Shown: positions 34,706-46,384 of the stretch, piece by piece
How the letters are laid out: the number at the start of each line of letters is the position of its first letter
Position numbering within the stretch: the first letter of the stretch is position 1
Assembly: GCA_964017195.1 (NCBI GenBank)
Contig: OZ024897.1
Coordinates: 11,521,451 to 11,585,450, forward strand
Length of the DNA stretch: 64,000 nucleotides
Reading direction: 5' to 3'
Source: Siderastrea radians
Lineage: Eukaryota > Cnidaria > Anthozoa > Scleractinia > Rhizangiidae
Position numbers and translations under genes: made by a program
Notes under the pieces: generated by a model
Seen by the model: the letters and a program-made list of their open reading frames with translations, nothing else
Told to the model about the DNA's origin: nothing
The model's database searches: none

Positions 34706-35396
34706 CAGTGCCCGCTGCATTTACTTTCTCACAACCTGTTCAAGCACCAACTCCAAATTAGCCGCCGATTTCTCGATTATAGTCAAGACCTTTTCCTAGC
34801 CGTTTCTGAACCTGCTAAATCCACTGTCTTGCAAACCACAATGATTTAGGTACTAAAGTGCATTTAGCAGCAGAGCGTATTTAAACTGGTGATATAAAGA
34901 AGTTGTGGATGAAAATCATATCCTGTAGTGCTTGTTCTTTTTAATCTTGTAGGACTGAGATATGGAAAGTCAATAAAAATAACGACACATAATTGTAAAA
35001 ACTCCAACGTTAAACAGCTAGTGATAATAATCTCTAAAATAGGTGCTTGTATTGTCATTATGCCAATTAGTGCGGGAATAATAAGAAAGATGCCTTATAT
35101 TGGGGTTCTAAACAACCAAACAATGAGAATTATGCTAGCAGTCACTGTGCTTTTTCAAAAATTGTGCTCGTAATAGATAACTATGCCAAAAATTGTGCTA
35201 TCACAATCTGTCGAAGCCTGCCAAACATATACAAAAAAATCAATTATTTGTCCTCAAGTGCACAAGGAAAACGCTGATCTGAAACCTGGTACTTCTGTAG
35301 CAAAAGGGCAACGGACACAGTGGAAAAAACAACGAGCGTGCAATCAGATTCGTTTTCCACTCAGGAGCAAACACTTGGAACTCTTTTCGCAACGAC
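34706..35396. other. non-coding, nothing recognised
   Basis: Low-information AT-rich sequence. An open frame starts at 35183 but most of it is the following minisatellite. Confidence 0.5.
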
Positions 35397-35414
35397 ATGA
35401 GCACTCTACGCCCA

Positions 35415-35845
35415 CTCTCTGCCGCTGTTCCTACTGTTCCTCTTATCCTACTGTTCCCATTGTTCCTCTGTTCCTTTGTTCGTCTGTGCCTCTGTTCCCC
35501 CGTTCCCCGTTCCTACTGTTTCTCTGTTCCTCTGTGCCTACTGTTCCGACGGTTCCTCTGTTCCTATTGTTCCTATGTGCCTACTTCTCCTCTGTGCCTC
35601 TGTTCCTCTGTTCCTACTGTTCCTCTGTTCCTAGATGTGCCTACTGTTCCTCTGTGCCTCGGTTCTTTTGTTCATACGTGCCTACTGTTCTCCTGTGCCT
35701 CTGTTCTTCCGTTCCTCTGTTCGTATGTGCCTACTGTTCCAATACTGCTCCTCTGTTCCAAGTGCTCCCCTGTTCCACTCTTTCTCTGTGCCACTCGGTC
35801 CACACTAATCCTCTGTACCCAACGTTCACTAAGCTTCCTGTTCCT
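35415..35845. repeat. degenerate CTGTTCCTCTGTGCCTA minisatellite
   Basis: Roughly 8-bp CTGTTCCT and CTGTGCCT words in irregular order. Its lack of stop codons on the plus strand creates long Pro/Ser/Val/Cys-rich frames (35183-35881, 35397-35858) that I regard as artefacts. Confidence 0.92.
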
Positions 35846-36101
35846 CTCTGCGTTATAATTATACTGCATGCCTTGATGTGATGATTAACTATTTCAGTTC
35901 CCGGTAAAATGACTAACAATTTCAGTTCCTGGTATATGAGAGACCACCGGGTTCTAAAGTGGACACACGATATTGAGCTATCTTTCACTGAAACAAGGAA
36001 GTTGATCACCGGTTTTTGGCTGATTGTTTTCGATCCGTAAAAATAAATTCCCGCAGAATAATCAATGCCTGTTCTGCTGCTAGAACATTAAATCAGAAAA
36101 A

Positions 36102-36560
36102 TTAGTTGGGTTGTGTGACCACGGTGATGTCTTGCTTGGGGCTCGGGATCAGCCGAAGAGTAATCCCGCGTCTTCCGAAAACCGAAGTAACGAGCAAGGG
36201 AAATCGAATCGGACAGGAACTGGAAACCGTGCAAGACAAGCCTCTGGCACCCTGATACACCGGCGAGTTTTGATGCAACTTTAGCGGTAACAACGATCGT
36301 GTTTTTAAATCACCAATGATTTTTGCGTCGACGTCAAAGAGCCACCTTGTTTTATGTCCACGTGATGATATAGGCTGTGATCATAACGACTCAAAGGGTC
36401 TGCCAGTTTACGTCAAGTTTAATCTCTACCAAGGAGCCACCCCAGCTCAAAACCGTGATCTATCGTCCATTTTTGATAACGCAACCAAAAATAACTCACA
36501 TCAACCATAAGCAAAGATTTGCTTTGCAGTAGTTTAATCTTTTCTATGTCAATAAGTTCA
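36102..36560. repeat. duplicated 5' flank plus unit-boundary block
   Basis: GTGACCACGGTGATGTCTTG, AGTAACGAGCAAGGG and TTTAGCGGTAACAACG lie in unit order, then GGAGCCACCCCAGCTCA and TTGCTTTGCAGTAGTTTAAT. A sulfotransferase fragment follows directly. Confidence 0.82.
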
Positions 36561-36654
36561 ATAAATTCACCAAAAATACAAAATGGCTTGAATTACCATA
36601 AGCACTGGCGTATAAGCTCGAAAACGAGGGTACAGCTTATATTCGAGTGCACGT

Positions 36655-36822
36655 ATGAAATTCAAGTCAGGAAGGCGACAGGTCTGAAAACTTTCGAGCC
36701 ATCCTTGTCGGTGAAAATGAAAGTGTTTCCAGAAAGTCGTACACACTATGGCCAAGAACTCAAGAGCCTTAGCCGTACTAATGGTTCCGGTTTTGGCTGA
36801 ACCTGCATAAATCGCCTTCCTT
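36655..36822 (-). pseudogene. sulfotransferase-like copy G, N-terminal fragment
   Basis: Reads AIYAGSAKTGTISTAKALEF, then FHFHRQGWLESFQTCRLPDL. The family start codon is lost (AAGGAAGGCGATTTATGC in place of ATGAAGGTGATTTGTGC). The rest of the gene after LPDL is missing. Confidence 0.85.
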
Positions 36823-37158
36823 TTAATCCACTTTGTGAGGCAAAGAGACTGGAAAGATGACGCAATAGGTTCATAGCGGAACTCCTTTGCGGTCGAAGGC
36901 CGCAAAAGTGGAGCCCCATTCTCATACTAAGAGCCATACTGGAAATTTTTTATGGTCACGGCAAGCGGAATGGCTCGCGGGCGCGTGCGCCGTACGTACA
37001 TACGTACGTCGCATTTCATGACATTCTTACATGAGACAAATTTTCACCCAGCTTATTGCCAATGGACGTTAGCTTCGCATTTTTTTCTTGATTTTTCATG
37101 TTAATAGGTCCATTTATCTTTTATTAAACTTTAATTTAAATGATATACTGAGAAAAAT

Positions 37159-37386
37159 ATGTCAGAAGAGCAGAGACGAAGGAGAAGAGAAGGAGATAGA
37201 GAACAACAACGGGAAAGGATGAGAAACGCCACTGAAGAACAGCGTCAAGCAGAACAGAAACAAAAACGAGAAAGACGAAGGAACAGTAAGCTTACAGCAG
37301 AGCGAGAAAGGCAACGAGAAGTAAGACGGACGGTACTTAAGAACAACGCCAGAGGAAAACTGAGAGACGCCGACAGAGAACTGTAA
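37159..37386 (+). CDS. Arg/Glu-rich short frame, doubtful
   Basis: 75 codons, starting MSEEQRRRRREGDREQQRER, composed almost entirely of Arg, Glu, Gln and Lys and predicted to be coiled coil. It ends next to AACTGTAAAC; a CTACAG acceptor-like site and a charged purine-rich stretch follow at 37489, so a second exon is possible, but the obvious junction gives a stop. Such RE-rich segments occur at the front of some cnidarian transposon proteins. No other evidence. Confidence 0.2.
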   Translation: MSEEQRRRRREGDREQQRERMRNATEEQRQAEQKQKRERRRNSKLTAERERQREVRRTVLKNNARGKLRDADREL

Positions 37387-37389
37387 ACA

Positions 37390-38552
37390 TGTCGGGTACA
37401 CTATTCTTGATTTTTATCAATTTGTGATTGGAAATAATTTTGTACCACTGAATAATTTACGTCTACGTTTTTGTATTTTATTCTACAGATGAACAAGGGG
37501 AAAGAAATCGTAATGGAGAGAGAGAATGGAGAAGAAATTTATGCCAAGGACAGCATGAAGTTAAAAGGTGTTCGGGTAAAATCAATTTCCCTGCTGTAGC
37601 AAAGTTTGTTTAACAAATAAAATGCACTGTTACAAAAGGGAACTTTTCGTCAAAACTTAAACCGCACCTTTTACGGTATGTCAATTAATACTACTCGTAG
37701 AAAGTGAAAAAAAGAGGAAAAAAAGCAAAACAAAACAAAACGAAAAAAGGGAACACAATTTGAGGGGGTAGTGCAAAGGTGATGGTATCATATTACAAGA
37801 TTTCACAATATGGCCGCGCGCGTGGCTGAGAACGAGAACACAATACCTTTTCAACGTTAGAAATGAAAAGATAGGCTAAAGAAACTCGACTGCCGGTCCC
37901 GAATGCCTATTAAGTGGAATATGAATGTCTTTATTGAAAGGAGAAATATGGATTGCTTTGGCCCGGTGCTTTAATTGAACCAGCGTGAAGATCTGATTGC
38001 TGAGTTTCCCGGGTGAGTTTCTCGGAATTTTTCAATCATTTCACGGAATATTACGGTATGGGAAATTCGCTTTTATTTAGAAGGATCCCACTATCTCAAC
38101 TCGCTTATTTCCAATTCCCCGTTATCTCGAACAAAGAGAAATTTGTCTTGGCTTTGGTCATAAATATAATATTTCCAGTTATTTACTTTTACGACGATAA
38201 CCCGCTTTTATCAACTTTGAAGAATACCAGTGTGTTTTGTTTTCACGGAGCAAAGTGTAGCCAGGCAAAGGAGAAAACAGCTTATGAAAGCATGCACTGA
38301 AGTAAAAGGAGAAAACAAGTACCAACGCGAATCGTCAAGATGTTAACTCATTGACTAACAAAAGAATAACAAAACAGGACATAATTGAGATATGCCTCGT
38401 TCTTTTAAACTCTGAATCCAGTCATTGTTTACAATATCCTCGGCAAACCCTACCAAAATCCATGCAAGTAACGAATCAATGAAAAAGCACATCCTCATTT
38501 ATGAATCTACTGAAGTAGGTCTTAAATATTTTTTAACCCTTATTCTGATTTC
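37390..38552. other. non-coding, nothing recognised
   Basis: A 95-codon frame at 38013-38300 has no recognisable feature. Confidence 0.45.
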
Positions 38553-38890
38553 TGAATTGTTTGCTTGAATTTCAGTAATTTTATTTGGCTTCACTTAAGC
38601 TCAAGACTTTAGTTTATGTGTGAATTAATTTTGTTTATCACTTACGAATTGTTTGCTTGAATGTTAATAATTTTATTGGGCTTCACTTAAGCTTAACACT
38701 TTAGCTTATGCGTGAATTAATTTTGTTTATCACTTAGGAATTGTTTGCTTGAATTTCAATAATTTTATTGGGCTTCACAAGCTCAAGACTTAAGCTTATG
38801 TGTGAATTAATTTTGTTTATCACTTATGAATTGTTTGCTTGAATTTCAATAATTTTATTTGGCTTCACTTAAGCTCAAGTTAAGCTTATA
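38553..38890. repeat. ~92-bp tandem repeat, about 3.7 units
   Basis: Units start at 38553, 38646, 38738 and 38828 with GAATTGTTTGCTTGAAT, and contain GGCTTCACTTAAGCT and GTGAATTAATTTTGTTTATC. Confidence 0.95.
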
Positions 38891-38896
38891 TGTGAT

Positions 38897-39790
38897 CGCC
38901 CCCCCCCCCAGGCCTACCCCCGGGGATTTGCAATTTTTTTCTCACTTGGCAGTCTATTCCCCACCCCCGGGCACACAGAAAGAGACGATTCCCCACCCCC
39001 AGGACTCATCATCAACCACAAATGCGTTGTTTTGTGTACAAAACCTAAATGACGATATCGATTTCCGTACAATAGAAAAATAAACCAGACGTTTTGACAA
39101 GAACTTAAACGCTTTTCTAGAGTTAATTGAACGAAGGACACTACATGCATAATATAATAAAAACAGGAACAGAAAACTGAAGAAAAAATTCTACCTGCAC
39201 TGGCGTACGGCTGGCAAGTAAAGAAATTTTCTTGGCCACATGTTTTATTCTAAATATAGCCCATACGCACAAGAGGCCCATGAACAAATTGATGGCAGCA
39301 TTTAAAGGAGTTTTTCTTAGCTTGTTTCATAAGAACACTGGACTGAGATCTCTGTTTAACATAAAGCTGTGCATCCGTTTTTATATAGAGTCTATCTAAG
39401 CCGTCTTATTATAAATATAAACACACTGAAGAAATATTTCTTTGTTTGTGACGACCACCATTCATTCGAGTACGCATCAAATGCACATTCGTTCAACAAT
39501 TTATAATAAACGTACCGTCGAACACAGATTTTAATTTTGAGAGATTATTCTTCTCTAAACAGTCTGCTACAAATACTAGAGATTTTCACTGGAAATAGGC
39601 AATCTTCTCCACGCTGTCCGGGGCCATCATATCAACTGAGAAGTGACGTACTTTACAAGAACAACAAGAAGTTATTTTTGATTTGCCCCACTCCCCTATC
39701 CCTGGGACAAGACCACTTCAAACAATTCCCCACCCCCGGGCTCGAAGAGCTGGACTTGTTCCCGGTGTTGCCCGGTGGGGGGATGGTAAC
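38897..39790. repeat. C-rich repeat segments of a probable MITE
   Basis: Motifs CCCCACCCCCGGG and CCCCGGGGATTTG at 38897-39010 recur at 39680-39740 as CCCCACCCCCGGGCTCG, ending GCCCGGTGGGGGGATGG. The outer ends are loosely inverted, suggesting one ~0.9-kb element. No target duplication found. Confidence 0.4.
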
Positions 39791-40344
39791 AGGTAAAATT
39801 GAACCATGCATTAGTTCAGAAGGCGACTGCAATTTGCCATTTTTTTTCGATCTCAGTTAACCTACATGTCTGAAATAAAAGCACTGCATTGTGGAAAGTG
39901 CTACTTACTATTTGTCACTCATAATGGAATGTTCATGTTTTAGAAAGTTCAAATAATTACTGCATGCATTTTTTGGTTTTCTCAAAAATCATTGTATTCC
40001 CAAGGGGGGTGGGGGGGGGGGATCCAGATGTAAGCAAAGGATTTTTTTTAGGCAATTGACATATTTGTACTGATGTGTTTTTGCTTCCTAAAGGCAATCT
40101 GGCTTGTTTAACTGACAATTGTCTGCTGGGATTAGTTAGAACATGTTTGATTAATAATGTTGTCTGGCAAGTTTAATGTTGTTTGCGTTACATAATCGAG
40201 TTTTTATTGCTTCCGTTTTAGATGTCTGCGTTGTACTGGGAATAGTGTTTGAAAGTGAGGGGACTGGGTTCCATCGTCCTTCTTCCCTTTATCACCAAAT
40301 AACTTACAGTTAAGACTGACCTTGGGGTTAACATTCACATGTAG
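39791..40344. other. non-coding, nothing recognised
   Basis: Contains a G run at 40003-40020; no gene. Confidence 0.5.
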
Positions 40345-40730
40345 TGGCAAGCTTAATTAGGGTTAAATTCGAGCTTTAGTTACGGTGTGTTAAGGGTTAA
40401 ATTTGAGCTAGGGGTTACGGATTGCTTAAGGTTAAATTTTTGCTAGGGTTACGGTCTGCTTAGGGTTAAATTTGACCTAGCGTTACGGTGCGCTTAGGGT
40501 TAAATTTTTGCTAGGGTTACGGTGTGCTTAGGGTTAAATTTGACCTAGCGTTACGGTGCGCTTAGGGTTAAATTTGACCTAGCGTTACGGTGCGCTTAGG
40601 GTTAAATTTCTCCTAGGGTTACGGTATGCTTAGGGTTAAATTTTACTTCTGGTTAATGTGTGCTTAGGGTTATTAAGTTTGCTTAGGGTTAAGGTTTGCT
40701 TAAAGATACAGATGACTTAGGGTTCAAAGT
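40345..40730. repeat. ~45-bp minisatellite with TTAGGGTTA core
   Basis: About eight units of GCTTAGGGTTAAATTTGACC or TTTTGC variants plus TAGGGTTACGGT. Each unit carries TTAGGGTTA, which resembles the animal telomere repeat, but the surrounding sequence is unrelated to telomeres. Confidence 0.93.
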
Positions 40731-43005
40731 TTCTTGGACAACTATAATAAAATAATTTGTGACAGCGAGAGTACAAACAAGGAGTAAACATGAAGAAATT
40801 TCATGGTAATGATTGCTTATATTAGCAAAAAGCCTTACAATGCTTGCTTCATTCAGGAAGTACCGGTAGTTATAACAGTTAACAACAAAAAGTGTTTCAG
40901 AAAAAAAAAAGGAATCTATGACAGGAAAGAATGTAGATCTTAAAAACAAGTTGATTCCCATTTAATATTGCTCGCTGAAATAAAGTCTAATGCATAAACT
41001 TCTTACACAATGGAATGTACAGCAGAAATTAAAACGTGTGAAAGCAAGGAAGATTAAGGTAAAATCTTTCGCGCTACAACGCGCTGACATGTCACAATGT
41101 AAACAGAGTAGAGATATCTCAGAAGACAAGGAATCAACAAATAATTGTTGTGATATAACGAAGCCCCATGAAACAAAACATTGTTCGATCACTTTTCAGA
41201 TACAAACAGCTAAAATAATAACGAATATGTTTCATAAGCAAAGTGAGATGAGTACAGTACGGCCTTTGTTTGGTTCGCACGCGACAAAACGAATCGAAAT
41301 TCTCAAACCACAGCAAAGCATGAAAGAAATATGTGAAGGTTGTACTCACGATTCTGGCGAATACAGTTTTTGTCCATCTTCCTAGTTGCATTCCCAACTC
41401 TGTAGTAGATACTTATCCGAATAATTGATTTGCTGACCGTCCGCTAGAATATTTCTCACAGAACAATGTTTATAACATGACAATGTCAATACGTGCTACA
41501 ATTCTGGTAAAGTCCCTGTGTAAACTGTTATGGAAACAACACAGATATCAGAATAGTTCATTTTTCTCGATGAGCAGCTTGCAATTCTTGTTTTCTACAA
41601 TGTTATCCCGCTTTTATCAGTCTGCAATAGCTTGTTTCTCGTGAAGAGACGTATCCAGTTCGCAGGTTGTCAAAGATTAAACTTTCTTTTCCTTGCAATG
41701 CATTCTAGGAAATTTGTAACCACTTTGTGCGGGAAAGATATACGGTCTAGCCAAAGCAACTAAGACAAAATATAAGTCTCCAGCAAGGCAAAAATCTCCG
41801 CCAAAAACTTTGTCCGCCGGTTCTTTTAATGCCGAAACTCACAGAATTGTACCTTGTTCCCTGCTGGAGACTCTTCACGATGTACAAAGCTGGGCTTTCT
41901 GTTATGCCCTAAGCTCGGTTCTTTGAGACTTAAAGCGCCCAATTGAGCCTTCCTGGGCTTCATGATGCCCCAGGCACTTTGCAAACCGTGGAAACAAACT
42001 TTCCTGCTAGACATTTGGCTCTTGCTTCGCAATTCTACTTCGCTTTTTGCAGGAGCTCCAATCGAACGTCCGTACTCGTATCGAATCATTCGAAAGAAGG
42101 ACGATGGAACCCAGTCTCCTCACTTTCAAACACTAGTCCCAGTACAACGCAGACATCTAAAACGGACGTAATAAAAACTTGATCATGTAACGCAAACAAA
42201 ATTAAACTTGCCAGACAATAAATATTGCAATTGGCTCTTTACTGAGTTAAGCAAAGGAGACTGGAGATGATTGAACATCCAGTAAACTTAAATGAGGTCC
42301 TGCCATTTTGTTGCTCATTCGATCGATTGCTATTCAAGTGCTTTACCTTACCTGTATTACCTAATGAACCGTGCAAAGGGTGGAAGACAATTACAGACAT
42401 GTAACCACTTTTTAGACAAATGGCTAAAAGAGTTTGGATAGCTGCAAATAAGGGGTTCAGGAGATGATTTATTAATTATTTGTTAGGATTCCACAAAAGC
42501 TGGAAAGAAGAACACTTTCACGGGTGGATGCAAAAATTTCCAACAATAGGCACTTGTACGTCTCATGAATCAGGTGGATCACAAAAGTAAAGCAAAGTAT
42601 AGCTTCGGCAACAACATTTCAAAGCTGGAAGTGACAATGCTAGCAAAGTGAATGACGACTCCCTTAATAATTGACACTGAGTATAATTACTATTCTGTTC
42701 ACCCATTCTTTCTGTTCATTAATGTCACATTGGTCAAAAGTTGCGTTGTGAATGCTTTTAAATAATGTATGTTACATACAATATTAGTCATTTGATGTTG
42801 TCAACAGAAAAACAATAAAGTTAATATTATTTTAAGGATGAAAGTAATTTGCCAGGCGCTCGTTCTCATGAATTTTGCACTCCAAGAACTGAAAATTTTC
42901 TTCAATTGATGAACTTAGAGTTGAGGAGGGGAAAGACAAGAAAGATGCTACAATGAAAGTCTAATTTATTTGAATTGTAACTACAGTGTATCTTTTATTT
43001 GCAGT
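40731..43005. other. no gene supported
   Basis: The longest frame is 131 codons (40990-41385, plus, Lys/Ser/Cys-rich, no recognisable domain). Overlapping frames on both strands at 41826-42182 cancel each other as evidence. Confidence 0.45.
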
Positions 43006-43009
43006 CCTC

Positions 43010-43560
43010 TATCAGGCATTTAAGCCTCGACTCTTAGTGGCCCTGGTCAGTTTTAAATGGCCACTGGGCGACTGCCAATTTTTAGCCCTGAATTTGTTGT
43101 TTTTTTTTTCACTGATCCTTTTTTTCTGTTCTAGGTATATATGCCAGCAGTGATCAGTGATGCAGCATTTTTTACAGTGAAGTTAAGGTACGTGGAAGAT
43201 ATCAGTTATTTAATTAGCCTAGCTTACGTATCTAACTGTTTAGTAAATTGAACTGGATTGAATGCAGTGATTGGGTTAATTTGGGTTCGGTAATTGAACA
43301 CAATAATTATTAACCAAAAATATGCCTATATATACAGCTGTTTTTGATTCCATTCAATTTGTGACCCCAGTCAAACATAATTAAACAGTTTTAAAATCAT
43401 TCAAATATATAGATTTAGCCAAGCCTAAAAGTGGAGCTCCAATTTTTATTTGGCAATCCTGTTATTCACAATGGAAAATAAAAATTGAACCAACCATAAA
43501 ATTAAACCACAACATTTACATGCGTGTGCCATCAAGACTTCCATTTGGGTGGCAATGAAA
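43010..43560. repeat. dispersed direct repeat, copy 1 (copy 2 at 48660-49330)
   Basis: Shared: GTGGCCCTGGTCAGTTTTAAA, CAATTTTTAGCCCTGAA, GCAGTGATCAGTGATGCAGC, ATCATTCAAATATA and CATCAAGACTTCCATT in the same order. Copy 1 has ATATATAGATTTAGCCAAGC and CTAAAAGTGGAGCTCC where copy 2 has a longer unrelated segment. Confidence 0.88.
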
Positions 43561-43941
43561 GCCTTTACATCTGGACTTAAGGGAGGAGACTCTTAATCAC
43601 CATATTGTTGCTGTGGGAAGTTCCTCAGAATCATCATATCTTGGAAACTCTCTTACTTCCACAGATAAGCTGCTTGGCCACGTTTGTTTTATGGGAAAGG
43701 TTTTCAAGATTTTCAAGTCACAACCATATTCAGCATGTCACTTGACCTGAACAGAAAAAATGCTAAAACTCAAACAGCATTAAGTTCTCGCTATTGTAAA
43801 CATTACGAACATTTAAAGATTATCAGGATGCAAAATTTGAAGCAACAGTTTCTAGAAATTTGCTTTATGATGAGTATAAAAGTTATGATGGCACAAGCAC
43901 ATATCTTTATACATTTTTGTGCTGTAGTTCTTCTATTGAAA

Positions 43942-44175
43942 TTATGAATATATGAAATTCATATATTTGAACTGCGGAATGAAGAAATAAATGTAAAGAA
44001 GATCCTCGCAGTTATTAACGCAACTTATGCAGTTGCTAAAAGAAAGCCTGAAAAAATCAGGCTTGCCGGGATTCGAACCCTGACCTCTGCGATACCGGTG
44101 CAGTGCACCGGTGTGGTGCATTTCATGACCAGCTCCCACTTGGCTTGTTAGCTCAATTGGTTTATAGAGCGCTGC
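43942..44175 (-). mobile_element. tRNA-derived SINE, rearranged 5' part
   Basis: On the minus strand: ACCGGTATCGCAGAGGTC, AGGGTTCGAATCCCGGC (a pol III B box), then a GCCTGATTTTTTCAGGC hairpin, CTGCATAAGTTGC, GAGGATCTTCTTTAC, and a tail GCAGTTCAAATATATGAATT. I know this tail from coral SINEs. The A-box half (TTAGCTCAATTGGTTTATAG) is present, but on the plus strand at 44151-44170, so the head has been inverted. Confidence 0.8.
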
Positions 44176-44179
44176 ACCG

Positions 44180-45090
44180 GTTTCCACTATAGCATCAGTT
44201 TATCATATGAGGAGAAAACACATACATGAGAGTATGAGAGTGTATTGCACTGTAGAAAGCGTATTGCACTGTAGTGTCCCGGTTTCAAATCACTCATTGA
44301 ATAAATCATTTAAAATGATAGACAAATATTGTAGTGGAATAATAAATATCATTCAGTGGTTTTACAGATAATGGTCAAGGACATTTTACCGGTACTCATT
44401 GCTCGCATTTTTCCTCGCTCTATACCACACAACTTATCTGTCAAACCATTGAAAAAGGTGGAGGTATTTTTCAATTAGTACCTTGTCTATACAATTTCAC
44501 AACCGTAGACTTGTGGCAGAGAAAAGGCCGAGGTAAGGTGAACAAAAATAATTATTGTGGCCAATATTTAAGTTTACAACCCAAAACTGGGGCTTATTTA
44601 GAATTTTGTAAAACAGGTTCATACCTGCCATCCGTCCCCATTTAATAGGAATTGTCCTGATTTTTGAGTTTTAAAACCTAAAAAAATCGGGACATTCCGA
44701 TTTTCAAGAAAAAAAAAAGACAATTTGGAACTGGATTGTTAAAGATTGGTCTTCAATGACTTTTCTACATCCTATTGTTTTGTGCAATACATGTGGTGCT
44801 TGAGACCATTAAACAACACCTGAGAATTCTAATGCTAAGACAGTACAGTACAGGCAAATGTTTGAAAATTAATGCAAAAACCCTAGATCATCCTAGACCC
44901 TGCGCAGTGTAGGGGGGCAGGGCACTACCCCAGGACTAGGGTGAGCATGGGGGGGGGGGGTGGTCCCTATTTCTTATTTTATAAGGTTGGCAGGTATGCA
45001 GATTCTAATTTCATGAGAGGTGTATTTACTAATAATTACCTAAAATATAATATTGCTGTCCGGTACCACTTGAAATAATAATAATAATTA
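44180..45090. repeat. dispersed repeat (related to 53360-53690)
   Basis: Shared with 53360-53690: ATAAGGAGAAAA-like start, GAGAGTG or GAGAGCG, GTATTGCACT, TCCCGGTTTCAAATCACT, GGCTTATTTA and GATGAGAGGTGTAT or CATGAGAGGTGTAT, followed by AATAAT runs. No coding capacity. Confidence 0.8.
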
Positions 45091-46380
45091 ACAACAATAT
45101 TACAATTATAATAAGAACGTCCCCAGAATGCTTTGCACCAGAAAAATGTAAATGCAAAATAACTTGGTTAATTTGTGGTCGAAGAGAATGCTGTGCCATG
45201 TGTTATTTACAACTTCGTGAAAGTTATCCCTCATATTAACGTTAAGGTGATGACGTCATTATTCACGTGACTATGGAAAAAATATGTTTTTGCTCACTGC
45301 AAGAACAGACCTCCATCAATTCAAAAGCAGATAACGTGCCCTGATAGTCATTGGAATGGGCAATATGGAAATTGCCAGTTGACATCTGGCATTTGAAAGT
45401 TAAGGTGGCTCTGTACAGGAGCATTTCCCAGGGGACTGGTAAGGAGTCAGTAGCTATGGTAGTTTAAGGGGGAGAGAAACAAAGCTTAGCTAGTTAATAG
45501 AACTTCGCATGATAGTAACGACCATGATATGCTCACTGTTGTGACGTCATTGGTCACGTGACCAGAGCGCACTGAAAATTCAAATCACTTTAAAACTGCT
45601 TTAAGCTCAATAAATTCGTAATTTCACACAGTAATATTGCAGAAAAAATTGCAGGTTATTCAAAAACGTCCATTATTATTTTTCCTTTTGAAAAAAGCAC
45701 GATGAAAAATGAACCTTAAACTTTTGATAATCCCCTGTTTTGTGAGGTTTTAATATAAATGTACAAACGAATCAGCGTATTTGGTTTCAAACTATGCTCT
45801 TTCTAACTACGTTAACAGTTTTTTAAAAAAATTCGTTTTCATATAGCTTAGGGATGTGAATTTGCAGGCACGCGGAGTACTGGGCACCAATGTCACGGAT
45901 TGCTCAGGAAGACTGGTGCACATCTTTTAGGCGCGGCGGCAAAGCTAGCGACAAAAGCTGAAAAATGGGGTGAAAAGGTGTCTTAACTTTCTGTGGTCCA
46001 TTTCTGCTAAAGAATTGTTAATGGTTTCTCGGAAAGAGGACAGCACTTCATTTTTCGCTGCATTGCTCATGCCAGGTACGTGTAATTATAGCTTTTTATT
46101 GTCTTCGGTAAACAGCGTAATATATTAGCAGGGCTTTACCGATCGATCATCGACTAACTTATCGTTAGTCCAGTGCTTAAATAATTTGTCATTTTCGTTC
46201 CGGTAGCAAAAAGCCGAAAGATAGACACTTAGATTGGTAACTAAAGTTTATTAAGTTTCGTAAGCCTTTAAATAAACGTTATATGTAGTGATGTAGTTTT
46301 TGTACACTCGTCTGTGAATCGTAGGTTATTTGTTGGCCAAGTAAAAGTGTAGCATCGCATCCTTTATGTTTTCAGTAACT
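45091..46380. other. no gene; two CRE/E-box palindrome pairs
   Basis: GTGATGACGTCATTATTCAC with GTGACT (45247-45272) and GTGACGTCATTGGTCACGTG (45540-45560) hold TGACGTCA plus a CACGTG-type site. Both are probably repeat-derived. Confidence 0.5.
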
Positions 46381-46384
46381 TTAA

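Noticed and set aside
35183..35881. 232-codon and 153-codon overlapping frames rich in Pro, Ser, Val, Cys
   Set aside because: They run through the CTGTTCCT/CTGTGCCT minisatellite, which contains no stop codon in two frames; composition and repeats explain them.
37489..37610. Second exon for the Arg/Glu-rich frame
   Set aside because: CTACAG precedes it, but joining the nearest GT donor at 37384 gives an immediate stop.
38897..39790. A defined MITE with target duplication
   Set aside because: C-rich motifs recur, but I could find no matching direct repeat at the borders, so it is listed only as a probable repeat segment.
40990..41385. 131-codon Lys/Ser/Cys-rich frame
   Set aside because: Unrecognised, no neighbouring exons, and no repeat or splice evidence; left as unsupported.
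41826..42182. Overlapping 79-87-codon frames on both strands
   Set aside because: Mutually exclusive and without domain signal; it cannot be decided which, if any, is real.
44060..44180. A functional tRNA gene
   Set aside because: The B box is on the minus strand and the A-box-like segment on the plus strand, so no cloverleaf can form; it is a SINE remnant.
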